Part shown: in pieces, positions 53,911 through 63,845 of the stretch
Layout of the letters: each line of letters begins with the position of its first letter
Numbering within the stretch: position 1 is the stretch's first letter
Assembly (NCBI GenBank): GCA_014237855.1
Contig: JABACD010000026.1
Location: 4,077 to 68,076 of the forward strand
DNA length: 64,000 nucleotides
Direction of reading: 5' to 3'
Source of the DNA: Planctomycetota bacterium
GTDB taxonomy: Bacteria > Planctomycetota > UBA1135 > GCA-002686595
The notes under the pieces: generated by a model
Seen by the model: only the letters and a program-made list of their open reading frames with translations
Databases searched by the model: none
Told to the model about the DNA's origin: nothing
Translations under genes and position numbers: made by a program

Positions 53911-56900
53911 ATGAGCAAGAATCCAATCGACCTACGCGCAATTGCGCGCCAACACGAATGCCTGCGGCGAATGGCGCTCGCCCTCGTCAGCGACGAGCAC
54001 CACGCCGAGGACGTTGTTCAGGACGCTTGGGTACGTGCGCTCGAGAGCGGACCGCGGGATCAGGGTGCGCTCGGAGCCTGGATGGCCACGGTCACGCGGC
54101 GGCTCTCGTTCAATAAGAAGCGGAGTCATCGGCGCCGCGGTCATCGCGAGCGAAATGTGGCCCGTGCCGAGTCGCTGCCGTCCTCAGCGGAGATCGCCGA
54201 ACGCGTCGAGATCGAAACGCACCTCCTCGCAGCACTCGATCAGCTTCGCGAGCCGCACCGCACCGCCCTACGTGACCGCTATCTCGGTGATCTGACGCCT
54301 GCGGAGATCGCGCAACGCGATGGCGTGTCCCTCAACACGATCAAGTCACGACTCTCTCGTGCTCGAGCAGCGATGCGCGAGCAGCTCGAGCGCGACGGTC
54401 TAGGGGGCGAGGTCCAATGGTCTGTCTTCGTCGCGCCGCTTCTCGAACCGCGCGGGACCTGGGCGAGCGCTTCGGCGGCGGCACCTGCAGGACCGTCGAT
54501 CACTGGAGTCTCCAGGGTTGGTGGCACACTACTCATGAAAAAAAATCTCGGGATCCTTGGCCTCGTTCTCCTCGCAACCATCTCCTGGCAACTGGTACAG
54601 CCGCTCGAGCGGGACGCCCTCGACCGCGCTGATCAAATCGCGGTAGTCCTCGATGCGCACGACGAGCTCGCCCGAGTCGAAGGAGAGAGCTCTATCACGA
54701 GCGAAACGAGCACCAGGGTCGCGTTGAGTGATTCTATCGAAGGGACGAGCCCCACAGCCGCTGTCCTAGAGCGCCCCTGGAAAGTCAAGGGCGGAGCACG
54801 GCTTGCTCGCAGTGCAGAGGGCGTGCAAGGCGTCGTGTTCGATCTCGCTGTTCACGCCGGGTACGACACGGACGGCAAGTTGCTCCACGAGGAGCGTGGC
54901 GTTACCGGCACCGACGGGGGGGTCGAGTGGATTCTCGAGGAGCCAGGCGGCACGGTGACTCTCACTGTACAGACGCACGATACCGTGGACCAAGTCGTCG
55001 TCTCATACGGTCCGTACCTCATCATCAATGGGGAGGAGGTGCCGTTGATCGATGCGTTGGTCTTCCCGATCGATGGCCGGCTGGTTGGCACTGTTCGAGA
55101 TGCCGAAGGCTCACCGGTTGCCGGTGCCATGGTAGAGGGCTATTTCGGCGAAACGAAGACGAGCCACAGCGGCGAGTACGAGATGCGTATCGCCACCGAT
55201 GGCTGGGGAGCCATCGAAGCCAATGCGAAGGGTCATGGCGGCGACTCGCACGAGTTACAGGATCTTGTGGCGGGAGCGACGACTCGCGTTGACTTCACGT
55301 TGACCCAGGCTATTCGAATCGAAGGCGTTGTGCGTGACAGGACTGGGGCGCCAATTGCCGGCGCCAGGGTTCAAGCCTCTGGTCGTTTGAACGATCTGGC
55401 CCTCACTGATCCGGCCGGTCACTACGAGCTGTCGAGCGTGGATTACATCCCTGGCGAAAAAGTGTGGGCGACTGTCAGAGCGGAAGGTTTCGGTACACAG
55501 GGAGCCTTCCTGGATGTCTTCGTCGACCAATTCGAATACGAATTGAACTTCGAGCTGCAGCGCGGCGTTCCGGTAACAGGACGTATCGTGGAAGGTGATG
55601 GCAGGCCTGTTGCGGGCGCCAAAGTCTGGATTGGGCCGCAGCAACACTCATGGAAAGGTACGACGGCGGTTTCCAGAGACGATGGACGCTTCAGGTTCGA
55701 CAGCGTCGCCCCCGGTCATCAGCAAGCTGGCGCCATGAAGGGCGGCTTCGCCCCCGCGCAGGTCGCCGTGACGGTTCCGGCACATGGGATCTCCGAAGAG
55801 ATCCTGCTGGAGTTCCCGGATGCACGCACGGTTCGCGGCACTGTGCGAGACAAACAAGGACGGCCACTCGCAGGAGCTAACGTCTCTGCACGTCAGAACT
55901 CGGAATACGTGGGCGGTCGAGGCAGATCGGACGAGAAAGGTGTATTCGAGGTTGGATCCCTTCCGAAAGGAAGAGTTCACCTCGAAGTGTTCACGCATGG
56001 ATTCGTGCGAACGACGGTGCCAGTTGCCCCGAACGAGAGCGAGGCCGAGATCGTGATGCCGCGGGCGGGCAAGAGCGCAGGTCGCGTCATCGATGCGACC
56101 ACTGGTGACCCGCTGACCGGCTTCACCGTGCGCTTCATGTTCCCTACCGGACCGGAATCAAAACCGAGTGTTGTTGGCTTCAATGCGAACTGGTCGAAAC
56201 CTGGCCGCACATTTCACGACGCCGACGGCCGGTGGGCGACAGGGGGAGACGATGAATTTCAAGTCGGGGCATGGATCGGGGTTGAGATCAGAGCCGCTGG
56301 ATACGCGCGTACCTTGCACGATGTCCAGGTGGTAGCCGCTGACGCGGAGTTGACCCTCGTGCACGAACTTGTTCCTCCTGTCACGCTCGAGATTGCGCTC
56401 ACGATTGAAGGCGGTGGCGATCCGGTATCGAACGCGAAGGTCGAGGCGACGACGGTGGCTCATGCAGAGGGTGAAGATCTACGCTGGAACGCGACGACCG
56501 ATCGCCTGGGGAGCGTCGTCTTTCGGGATGTGTCACCTGGACCGCTGCATGTCACCGTGGTTCGCCAAGGTGGATTTCCCCTGAAGTATGGGCCGTTCGA
56601 GATCGCCACAACTCCAGCGCGCTCCTTCCTGCCGATCGAACTGCCAGCTGGCAGGACGCTCGAAGTCCTCCTTCTCGACGAGTCGGGCCAGGCGTTGCCG
56701 AACCGACGGGTTCAGATCTCGACCATGCTCGAGGGCACCGGCCAGTATTTTCTCCATGGTGTCACGAATGAGGGGGGGCTCACGACGATCGAACAGGTTC
56801 CGCTGGGTAGGTGGAGGGTCTCGCGAATGCTTGAGCAGGGCATTTCCAGGTGTCATGAGCTCACCGGCAGTATCGAAGTCACCAGGAGTGACGACGTGGC

Positions 56901-57201
56901 GCGACTCGTGCTCCAGACTCCGGGACACACTGTCGTGCGCGGGACGGTCAATGCCGATGATCCGATCCCTGCCGACTGTACGGTCACGGCTATCTCGCGC
57001 GATGGCGCTCTTGGTCACGGTGCGTTCGTACGCGAGGGAGAGTTCGAGTTCCGTGGCCTTGCCAGTGGCAGTTACCTCATCACTCTCTCCTGTTGGGATG
57101 TGGGGGCCTCGTCAATTCTCAGGGGGCGCTCCGAACTCCTTGTCGGCGAGGGTGATACCGAGCGTACCCTGGAGCTCGAGGTCAAGCCCTTGGGGGACTG
57201 A
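53911..57201 (+). CDS. ECF sigma factor fused to membrane anchor and carboxypeptidase-regulatory-like repeats
   Basis: 1096 aa from the ATG at 53911; an in-frame start at 53839 is possible. Residues about 14-70 form sigma region 2 (HHAEDVVQDAWVRALESG) and 104-160 region 4 (LTPAEIAQRDGVSLNTIKSR). A transmembrane helix lies at about 209-228 (MKKNLGILGLVLLATISWQL). The remaining roughly 860 residues should be outside the cytoplasm and consist of Ig-like carboxypeptidase-regulatory units, with signatures such as LVGTVRDAEGSPVAGAMVEG, IEGVVRDRTGAPIAGARVQA, VTGRIVEGDGRPVAGAKVWI and VRGTVRDKQGRPLAGANVSA. No anti-sigma gene is adjacent. With the gene at 7866 this makes two sigma factors whose C-termini are sensor-like export domains, suggesting intramembrane cleavage or tethered regulation (inference). 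Confidence 0.85.
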   Translation: MSKNPIDLRAIARQHECLRRMALALVSDEHHAEDVVQDAWVRALESGPRDQGALGAWMATVTRRLSFNKKRSHRRRGHRERNVARAESLPSSAEIAERVEIETHLLAALDQLREPHRTALRDRYLGDLTPAEIAQRDGVSLNTIKSRLSRARAAMREQLERDGLGGEVQWSVFVAPLLEPRGTWASASAAAPAGPSITGVSRVGGTLLMKKNLGILGLVLLATISWQLVQPLERDALDRADQIAVVLDAHDELARVEGESSITSETSTRVALSDSIEGTSPTAAVLERPWKVKGGARLARSAEGVQGVVFDLAVHAGYDTDGKLLHEERGVTGTDGGVEWILEEPGGTVTLTVQTHDTVDQVVVSYGPYLIINGEEVPLIDALVFPIDGRLVGTVRDAEGSPVAGAMVEGYFGETKTSHSGEYEMRIATDGWGAIEANAKGHGGDSHELQDLVAGATTRVDFTLTQAIRIEGVVRDRTGAPIAGARVQASGRLNDLALTDPAGHYELSSVDYIPGEKVWATVRAEGFGTQGAFLDVFVDQFEYELNFELQRGVPVTGRIVEGDGRPVAGAKVWIGPQQHSWKGTTAVSRDDGRFRFDSVAPGHQQAGAMKGGFAPAQVAVTVPAHGISEEILLEFPDARTVRGTVRDKQGRPLAGANVSARQNSEYVGGRGRSDEKGVFEVGSLPKGRVHLEVFTHGFVRTTVPVAPNESEAEIVMPRAGKSAGRVIDATTGDPLTGFTVRFMFPTGPESKPSVVGFNANWSKPGRTFHDADGRWATGGDDEFQVGAWIGVEIRAAGYARTLHDVQVVAADAELTLVHELVPPVTLEIALTIEGGGDPVSNAKVEATTVAHAEGEDLRWNATTDRLGSVVFRDVSPGPLHVTVVRQGGFPLKYGPFEIATTPARSFLPIELPAGRTLEVLLLDESGQALPNRRVQISTMLEGTGQYFLHGVTNEGGLTTIEQVPLGRWRVSRMLEQGISRCHELTGSIEVTRSDDVARLVLQTPGHTVVRGTVNADDPIPADCTVTAISRDGALGHGAFVREGEFEFRGLASGSYLITLSCWDVGASSILRGRSELLVGEGDTERTLELEVKPLGD

Positions 57202-57660
57202 ACGCACGTGGCGTCACTGATCGTCGAGCCGTTGGAGGAGCAGGGTATGGGGTCACTCTTCATGGTGAAATTCGAGGGTTGAGTCGAGGCGGAGATAGCC
57301 GTGGGTGGCGGCATGATGAGCTTCATGGCCACCTGCTTCTTTCCTTGCCCTTGCCCTTGGATCGTGGGATTTGGCCGTTTGTGGCCACATGCATCGGTGG
57401 ATAGCCCGAATTGAAGATAGCTAATGGGAGCTGCTCTGACCTCTACCTTCAATCCTCCGCAGACGCTCTGGTCCCTAAACCATCCTGTCGTTGTTTATTG
57501 ACTGCCCTAATCCCGGCCTCATTCGAAGACTTGAACCCTTACTCTCAATTTCGAGAGACCGCATCGCCCTGTTGATCTTGCTAAGCTAGCTGCCGAATTG
57601 TGCTGGCTCCTAGAAATGCCAGCGGCGACCCGCGCTGATCTTCCATGTAGCTGGCCTGCG
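57202..57660. other. Intergenic, nothing recognised
   Basis: 459 bp. It contains a short CCTTGC micro-repeat near 57341-57359 and an AT-richer stretch from about 57480 to 57600 that may hold the histidine kinase promoter, but no clear box pair was found. Confidence 0.4.
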
Positions 57661-59142
57661 ATGCCCACACTTGAGCTCTTATCTGTCGGACTGGGAATGA
57701 GCATCTTCCTGGTCTCCCTCGTGATGTTCTACCAGGTCCGTCGAATGGCGGGGGTGGAGGAACTACGCCGCTGGTGGGGCTTTCTGGGTGTGCTCATTGT
57801 CTTCTTTCTGGCTGGATACGCCGTCTTCTTCGTATTCCTCCTTCAAGGAGCGACGCCGAGTGTTGACATCAACATGATGATCTCTCAGATCTTCTTCTGG
57901 GGCAGCATCTTCGTGCTTGCGTGTGCTTGGCTCTTTCTTGGGACATTGCGGCAGAGCAAGAAGATAGATCAGGAATTACGCGACGCCCAGGCGCGACTGC
58001 GGCATGCGCAAAAGCTCGAGGCCGTTGGCCGTCTCGCGGGAAATGTGGCGCACGACTTCAACAACTTACTCACGGCTATCATGGGGCATGCAGACCTGGG
58101 GGCTCGCTCTCTGGACCCTGCTAGTCCGCAAGCAAACAACTTCGCTGAAATCAGTGCAGCGGCTGAGCGAGCTGAAAAATTGACGAGCCAATTGCTGGCG
58201 TTTAGCCGGAGGAAACCCGCCAGGAAAGAATCTCTCTCGCTAAGACAGCTCCTGACTAGCATTGAAACATTGCTTCGGCAGGCCTTGGATCCCCACGTTC
58301 ACTTGACTATCAACACGGAGATCCCGGGATGGGTTATCTGTGATCCGGACCAGATCAGGATGCTGATCATCAACCTGGTCACCAATGCCAACGATGCCGT
58401 AAAGCGAGGAGGAGAGGTCTCGATAGAGCTCAAAGATGCGGAACGTGGTGTCGCTACCATGAAGCTGATGGAGATTAGCGATCATGCGATCGCGCCAAGC
58501 TATGTCGAGCTGTCGGTAACAGATAACGGTCAAGGGATCGCTGAGAGCGACCAGCTGCAAATCTTTGATCCGTACTTCACGACCAAGGAGGCCGGCAAGG
58601 GGACTGGGCTCGGTCTCTCGATCGCTTACGGGATCGCGCGCCAACACGAGGGTGTCCTCGAGGTCGAAAGCACACCAGGGCAGGGCTCCTCGTTCATCCT
58701 GTATCTGCCTGCTATCAGGGCAAGAGAGCTTCCACCTGAGTCGACTGCTGGTGCTAGGAAGCGAAGTTCCTCACACACCGCGAACACCAGGATACTGGTC
58801 ATCGACGACGATGTTCAGGTACTGAATCTGACAAGCATGGTCTTGAGGCAGGAAGGCTTCCAAGTTCAAGTGGCCAATAGCACGAAAGAGGCAATGGGGC
58901 TCATCGAAGAGCGTGGCGAACAATTCCAGCTGCTCCTCTGCGACGTCCTTCTCCCGAACATGAGCGGGCCAGAATTGGTCGAACTCATCAAACAGAAGTT
59001 TCCGGACATACTGGTCGTGTTCATGTCTGGATATCCTGGCGAGAGCGGCGATCTCCTGCCGGACGCCTTCACTGAGAACAAGCTCATCATGAAGCCGTTC
59101 GCTCCCCAGCAGCTCCTGGAGACGATCCAAGGGCTTCTCTGA
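57661..59142 (+). CDS. Membrane hybrid histidine kinase with C-terminal receiver domain
   Basis: 493 aa from the ATG at 57661; a start 21 codons earlier is possible. Three transmembrane helices (about 7-25, 41-62, 75-95) with no large periplasmic loop. The HisKA motif VAHDFNNLLTAIMGHADLG holds the phospho-accepting His near residue 131. The ATPase domain has NLVTNANDAV, VTDNGQGI and GKGTGLGLSI. A receiver domain forms the last roughly 120 residues (ILVIDDDVQVLN, with the phospho-acceptor Asp in LLLCDVLLPNMSG and the conserved Lys in IMKPFAP). Signals are probably sensed within or near the membrane, with the final phosphate recipient encoded elsewhere. Confidence 0.92.
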   Translation: MPTLELLSVGLGMSIFLVSLVMFYQVRRMAGVEELRRWWGFLGVLIVFFLAGYAVFFVFLLQGATPSVDINMMISQIFFWGSIFVLACAWLFLGTLRQSKKIDQELRDAQARLRHAQKLEAVGRLAGNVAHDFNNLLTAIMGHADLGARSLDPASPQANNFAEISAAAERAEKLTSQLLAFSRRKPARKESLSLRQLLTSIETLLRQALDPHVHLTINTEIPGWVICDPDQIRMLIINLVTNANDAVKRGGEVSIELKDAERGVATMKLMEISDHAIAPSYVELSVTDNGQGIAESDQLQIFDPYFTTKEAGKGTGLGLSIAYGIARQHEGVLEVESTPGQGSSFILYLPAIRARELPPESTAGARKRSSSHTANTRILVIDDDVQVLNLTSMVLRQEGFQVQVANSTKEAMGLIEERGEQFQLLLCDVLLPNMSGPELVELIKQKFPDILVVFMSGYPGESGDLLPDAFTENKLIMKPFAPQQLLETIQGLL

Positions 59143-59640
59143 GCAGGGCGCTCATCACCAGCCAGGCGCCCCTGGGGGGCCTGTAATTCTTGCTGCCGTC
59201 GAAGTCACATCGGGCTTCCTGCCGACTCGGTGAGAAGCCTGGAGTGGGCCCGTCGAGCATTGACGGGTGTGAGTCCTCCGGCGGGCATGCGATCCGAAGG
59301 CCATCGCTCAGAGGGACAGGCCATCCTCAGGACGATGATGGGAGGGAACGACTCGTGTCTGACGCCCTGAGTGATGAAGGAAGTTGTAATGCTTGCAAGC
59401 CTCCATGCGCATCTCTCCTGGGCGGCCTCAGCGAGGGGATTGTTCGGGAAGTGCCTTCGAGGGTGCCCGAAGAGCTTCGTGTGCAGCATGCTGGCGGGAA
59501 GGATCATGAAGCTGTCTGTGAGCAGGGCGGGACCCGGGGCGGAGAGGGGCACACGACATCCTGTTTCTTTTCGGACCCGGCCCTCCGGGGGCTCTCGGAA
59601 CCGAGGTGTACCTTTTCCGTCCCTGAATCCGGAGGAGTCC
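59143..59640. other. Intergenic, no gene supported
   Basis: 498 bp. A frame beginning near 59371 (MMKEVVMLASLHAHLSWAAS) is open into the next gene, but the signal peptide and GGAGGAG of that gene start only at 59641. No repeat copy or terminator was recognised. Confidence 0.45.
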
Positions 59641-60582
59641 ATGCATCGTCCCGCTCATCTCGCCCTCGCCGCCGGCCTCACGCTGGCCCTCGCCGCCCCC
59701 TCCGCCCAGGCCCAGGGGGGCTTCCGTCACACCTTCGGCGTCGGTCTCTTGGATGCCCAGGGATCCGGTCTCGATCAGGTCCTCGGGCATGCCGAGGCCC
59801 TGGAGCAGATCGCGTTCCAGGCGACCTCGGGCGCGCCCAGTTCCCAGGAGCTCATGCGACTGAACGACCTCTTCAGGCTCGAGCTCCACGACCTGGAGCT
59901 CCTGGTGCAGAGGGCCAATTACCGGGGCCTGAACCTGCTCGAGCTCAGCGCGACGGCGAGCGTGCAGGTTGCACCGGGTGCGAGCCAGCTGGTGGACGTC
60001 CAGATCCACGACGTGTCCTCGGAGGCCCTCGGCTTGTTGGGCATGGACCTCCTGATCCCGTTCAATGCCCACGAGGCCCTCTGGGGTATGAGAGCTGCCC
60101 TCGTGGAGATAGGCCAGGCCCGGCAGGGGAACTGCGCGGACCAGGTGATCCTGGGTGTCGAGCCCCGTTGCGCCTACGCGTTGAACTACTGCTCGAGTAC
60201 TCCCAACTCCACGGGCCAGGCTGCGCACCTGCAAGCATCGGGGCCCCTCCAGCTGAGCTCGAAGCTCCTGCTCGAACTCCGGGCCTACGACCTTCCTGTC
60301 GGCGAAATCGCCTGGTTCGTGATGGGACGCGAGGAGGCGGCCGTGCCCTTTGGCAACGGCACCCTTTGCGTCGGCGGCGCCGCTTCCAACTTCCTCCGCA
60401 TTTCCAATGTTCAGCGGATCGCCTGGGGCGGCCGGGCCTACATGGCCATCACTGGGGACCAATTCGAGTACATTGACCTCTTCACTCCCGGCAGCACCTG
60501 GCGCTTCCAGTGTTTATTCAGCGACAGCGTGGGGGCGGGGCTCGACGCGACCGACGGAGTTCGAGTGATGCTGGAGGGTTGA
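59641..60582 (+). CDS. Secreted protein with shared C-terminal domain (diverged)
   Basis: 313 aa. GGAGGAG precedes the ATG at 59641. Signal peptide to about residue 24 (LALAAGLTLALAAPSAQAQ). The N-terminal half is helical (HAEALEQIAFQA, LNDLFRLELHDLELLVQRAN) and includes a Cys-containing stretch (CADQVILGVEPRCAYALNYC). The end is a diverged shared C-terminal domain: PFGNGTLCVGG and WRFQCLFSD, DATDGVRVMLEG. The WYRD motif reads LFSD here. Function unknown; probably exported by the same route as the other members. Confidence 0.75.
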   Translation: MHRPAHLALAAGLTLALAAPSAQAQGGFRHTFGVGLLDAQGSGLDQVLGHAEALEQIAFQATSGAPSSQELMRLNDLFRLELHDLELLVQRANYRGLNLLELSATASVQVAPGASQLVDVQIHDVSSEALGLLGMDLLIPFNAHEALWGMRAALVEIGQARQGNCADQVILGVEPRCAYALNYCSSTPNSTGQAAHLQASGPLQLSSKLLLELRAYDLPVGEIAWFVMGREEAAVPFGNGTLCVGGAASNFLRISNVQRIAWGGRAYMAITGDQFEYIDLFTPGSTWRFQCLFSDSVGAGLDATDGVRVMLEG

Positions 60583-60609
60583 CTCCCCGGGAGCTCGTCC
60601 GGAGGCCCT

Positions 60610-60688
60610 CAGCTGGTGATAAAAGGAGCGGGGGGGCGCCTGCGGAGGGTAAGAGGGGATGTACAGGGGGCTTGAGAAGCCTACACTC
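60610..60688 (+). repeat. Dispersed intergenic repeat, copy M (3' module)
   Basis: Starts CAGCTGGTGATAAAAGGAGC like copies F and H, then GGGGCGCCTGCGGAGGGTAA, then GATGTACAGGGGGCTTGAG. The hairpin tail (TTGAGAAGCCTACACTC) is degenerate, with only GAG/CTC left to pair. It ends 33 bp before the start codon of the sigma factor gene. Confidence 0.6.
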
Positions 60689-60721
60689 TGCATTCATCGC
60701 TAACATTGTACACTCGTATCC

Positions 60722-61360
60722 ATGCCCTCCCTGCCAGAGCCAGATTCGAATTCGCTAGGGGAGTCGATCGCCTTGCTGCAGGGGTTCAAGGCGGGTGATG
60801 AGGCCGCTCTTGGGGCGCTCCTTCATCGGTATACGAGCCGGGTCGAACGCATAGTTCGAGCTCGAATGGGAGGCCTCCTACACTCCCAAATGGATGTCGA
60901 GGACGTCATGCAGCAGGTCTTCATGCGTGCGGTGCGAGACATCGGCAGCTTTGAGCCCCGTGAAGACGCCGGCCTGATTCACTGGTTTGCACGCCTGGCG
61001 GAGAACGAACTCAAGAATCAAGCCCGGTATCAGAATGCCCAACGCCGCGATGTACACCGCAATCAGGCCCTGGAGGAGCTTGCTCAGAGTGGGGTGTCTA
61101 CCAACCTGGCCTTCGAAATCTCCAGTGGTGACCCCCGCGTGATCAGCCAGGTGGCCGGCCGGGAGATGGAAGAACTGCTCGATAGGTGTGTTGGAGCCCT
61201 GGAAGATGACTACCGTGAGGTGATCTTGCTGCGCAACCACGCTGGCGGATCCTGGCCATGGATCGCCGAGCAGCTCGGCAGGCCCTCTGCGGACGCCGCC
61301 CGCAAGCTCCACGCCCGGGCCATGATCGAGCTCACCGAGCTCTTGCATGGGAAGGCATAG
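60722..61360 (+). CDS. ECF-type sigma factor paired with a Ser/Thr kinase
   Basis: 212 aa. Region 2 (about 25-85) with DVEDVMQQVFMRAVRDIGSF; region 4 (about 150-205) with REVILLRNHAGGSWPWIAEQ. Same type as the sigma gene at 39765. The kinase gene starts 6 bp after its stop, forming a tight two-gene operon, the standard planctomycete sigma-kinase arrangement. No clear Shine-Dalgarno precedes the ATG; repeat copy M lies just upstream. It likely directs RNA polymerase to stress or envelope genes under control of the kinase. Confidence 0.9.
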   Translation: MPSLPEPDSNSLGESIALLQGFKAGDEAALGALLHRYTSRVERIVRARMGGLLHSQMDVEDVMQQVFMRAVRDIGSFEPREDAGLIHWFARLAENELKNQARYQNAQRRDVHRNQALEELAQSGVSTNLAFEISSGDPRVISQVAGREMEELLDRCVGALEDDYREVILLRNHAGGSWPWIAEQLGRPSADAARKLHARAMIELTELLHGKA

Positions 61361-61366
61361 CCCGTA

Positions 61367-63820
61367 GTGGAGCACGGTGGCCCGGACATTGAGGAGCGGG
61401 CCCGGGACCTGTATGCCGCTTTTGTCACAGACCATCCCGATGCGAGCGAGGCGACGATCGCCGCCTTCATCGACAGCAATCCGTCCGAGGCGGCCGTCCT
61501 ACGCCACCTGGTCGGCTTGAGACGCTCCCTCACGGACATGTTCGCCGTGGCCTTGCCCGACCCGAACTTCGTGGGGAGGCCGGGCGAAGCGGCACGGGAG
61601 GCCACTCCGGCGCTGTCCACTCACTCCATCCGAGAGGGGTTCGTCATCGGGGACTTCACACTCGTGCGGCACCTGGGCCGTGGGGGCATGGGTGAGGTCT
61701 GGGAGGCCCAGCAGGCGACGCTGAACCGCAGCGTGGCGTTGAAGCTACTGGCGCGGGACCGCATGGACTCCCGCTCGATCGAGTACTTCGCGCGCGAGGC
61801 GCGTGCGGCGGCCAGGCTCGCCCACCCCGGCATCGTCCCGGTCTTCGGAGCCGGCGTGGACTGCGGAGCGCACTGGATCGCGATGGAGCTCGTGCCGGGC
61901 GGCGCGACCCTGGCGGACTTCATCGAGAACGTGCGTGGGCAGAGCGTGATCTCGGCGGACTACTACAAGCAGGTCACGGAGCTGGTGGTCAAGGTTGCGG
62001 ACGCCCTGCATGCAGCCCACGAAGAGGGCGTGATCCACCGCGACCTCAAGCCCCACAACGTGCTCATCACGCCGGACGATCAGCCGCGAGTGGCGGACTT
62101 CGGGCTGGCGCGTCTGGAGGGCGAGCACCCAGTCTCTCGGACCGGCGACTTCGTGGGTACGCTCTACTACATGAGCCCCGAGCAGGTGCTGGCGCGGCGG
62201 ATGGGCATCGACCATCGTACGGACATCTTCAGCCTGGGGGTCGTGCTCTACGAGCTCTTGACCTTGCGACGCCCCTTCGAAGGGGACAGCATCCCGCAGC
62301 TCGTGCAGAAGATCGCGATGGATGATCCCCCCGATCCGCGCAGCTTGCGCTCACGGGTGCCCCTGGACCTGGCGTTGATCGTCGGGAAGGCGCTCGAGAA
62401 GAAACCCGACGCACGCTATGCGTCCATGGCGGAGCTAGCACAGGACCTGCGTCGGTATCTCGCTCACGAGCCGATCCTTGCCCGCGCACCCTCCTTGACC
62501 CGCCGCGCCGGCAAATGGATCCGCCGCCATCCGGCGAAGAGCGCGGTCGGTGTCGTGTCGATGCTGGCCTTCCTCATCACCGCCGCGCTGCTCCACCAGA
62601 ACCTGCAGACCAACCGGGAGCTGCGCGAGAGTCGTGGCCTGCTCGAGGACACGAACCGGGAACTGCGTTCGGAGCGCGACCAGGCCAGGGCGGTCAGCGA
62701 ATTCCTGCAGGTGGACTTCATCTCCGCCGTGGAGCCCTCGGCCCAAGCGGGTCGGGGCAGAGACGTGCTGCTGCGCACGGTCATCGACCGCTCGGCCGAG
62801 CAGCTCGGGGATCACTTCCACGGGCAGCCCCTGGTCGAGGCACGCATCCGCGACATGCTGGGTCGCGCCTATCAGGCTCTGGGTGAGTTCGGTCCGGCCA
62901 ACACTCACCTGGAGCTCGCTCTGGCCCTGCGTCGAGAGAACCTGGGCGACGAGCACCCCGACACCCTCCGCTCGGTCGGAAACCTCGGGGTCTTGTGGGG
63001 CGAGCTGCGGCGCGATGAGCAGGCGGAGGCCTTGCTGGGCGAGGCACTCGAGGGCCTCCGGGACCTTCATGGCGGCGACCACCCCGAGACCCTCCTCGCC
63101 CTGCACCGGCTCGGGAGCTTCCTGATCAGACGCCACGCGGCCGAGGCAGCAGACCCCTACCTGCGTGAAGCGCTGCAAGGGCGCGCGCGGGCCCTGGGTC
63201 CGGACGCGCGCCAGACCCTCGCGACCGCCGCCGAGCTGGCCTTCGCATTGTGGCAGCAGGGCCAGATGGAAGAGGCCGAGCAGCGCTTCCGCAGTACGCT
63301 CGAGACCTGCCGGCGCGTACTCGGTAATGACGACCGACAGACGGTCGGGCTGATCTTCCAGCTGGCAAGCTTCCTCGGAGATCGAGCCGCGCGCAATCCG
63401 GGGCGTCCCGATGGATTCCTGGAGACCGAAGCGCTCTTGAAGGAGGCGCTGGAGAGCAACCGCAAGGTCCTCGGGGACACGCACGCCGACACCCTGGAGA
63501 CAATCCAGCTCTTGGGGATGACCAGGATGATGCGAGGCGATCTCGACGAGGCGGCCAGGCTCATGAGCGAGGCCCTCGACGGAATGCGTCAGACCCTTGG
63601 CCCTTCGCATGTGACCATGCACGGATGCATGCTGCGCCTGGCCCAGCTCTACAGGCGCATGGGGCGCGAGCAAGAGGCGCAAGTGCTCGCGCGGGAGTTC
63701 GCCGAGCTCGTGCCGGATCCCGGAGAGAGGCTCCCGCAGCATCAACGCATCCTGGATAAGATCCTGCCGGACGGGGAGAAGGCAGAGGGCAGCTCGGCGA
63801 AGGACCAAGAGCAGCCCTGA
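61367..63820 (+). CDS. Transmembrane Ser/Thr protein kinase with TPR sensor region
   Basis: 817 aa from a GTG start. An N-terminal helical part (1-90) precedes the kinase domain (about 97-365) with all catalytic motifs: LGRGGMGEVWEA, VALKLL (Lys), HRDLKPHN, DFGLA and YYMSPEQ. One transmembrane helix lies at about 391-409 (AVGVVSMLAFLITAALLHQ). The outside part holds tetratricopeptide-type repeats, several with the HPDTL/ADTLETIQ pattern seen in kinesin-light-chain-like TPRs (GDEHPDTLRSVGNLGVLWGE). Such TPR regions bind peptide or protein ligands, so this kinase probably senses an envelope or extracellular signal and acts on the sigma factor encoded 6 bp upstream. Confidence 0.92.
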   Translation: MEHGGPDIEERARDLYAAFVTDHPDASEATIAAFIDSNPSEAAVLRHLVGLRRSLTDMFAVALPDPNFVGRPGEAAREATPALSTHSIREGFVIGDFTLVRHLGRGGMGEVWEAQQATLNRSVALKLLARDRMDSRSIEYFAREARAAARLAHPGIVPVFGAGVDCGAHWIAMELVPGGATLADFIENVRGQSVISADYYKQVTELVVKVADALHAAHEEGVIHRDLKPHNVLITPDDQPRVADFGLARLEGEHPVSRTGDFVGTLYYMSPEQVLARRMGIDHRTDIFSLGVVLYELLTLRRPFEGDSIPQLVQKIAMDDPPDPRSLRSRVPLDLALIVGKALEKKPDARYASMAELAQDLRRYLAHEPILARAPSLTRRAGKWIRRHPAKSAVGVVSMLAFLITAALLHQNLQTNRELRESRGLLEDTNRELRSERDQARAVSEFLQVDFISAVEPSAQAGRGRDVLLRTVIDRSAEQLGDHFHGQPLVEARIRDMLGRAYQALGEFGPANTHLELALALRRENLGDEHPDTLRSVGNLGVLWGELRRDEQAEALLGEALEGLRDLHGGDHPETLLALHRLGSFLIRRHAAEAADPYLREALQGRARALGPDARQTLATAAELAFALWQQGQMEEAEQRFRSTLETCRRVLGNDDRQTVGLIFQLASFLGDRAARNPGRPDGFLETEALLKEALESNRKVLGDTHADTLETIQLLGMTRMMRGDLDEAARLMSEALDGMRQTLGPSHVTMHGCMLRLAQLYRRMGREQEAQVLAREFAELVPDPGERLPQHQRILDKILPDGEKAEGSSAKDQEQP

Positions 63821-63845
63821 GCCCACCGACGATTCGGGTCCAAGG

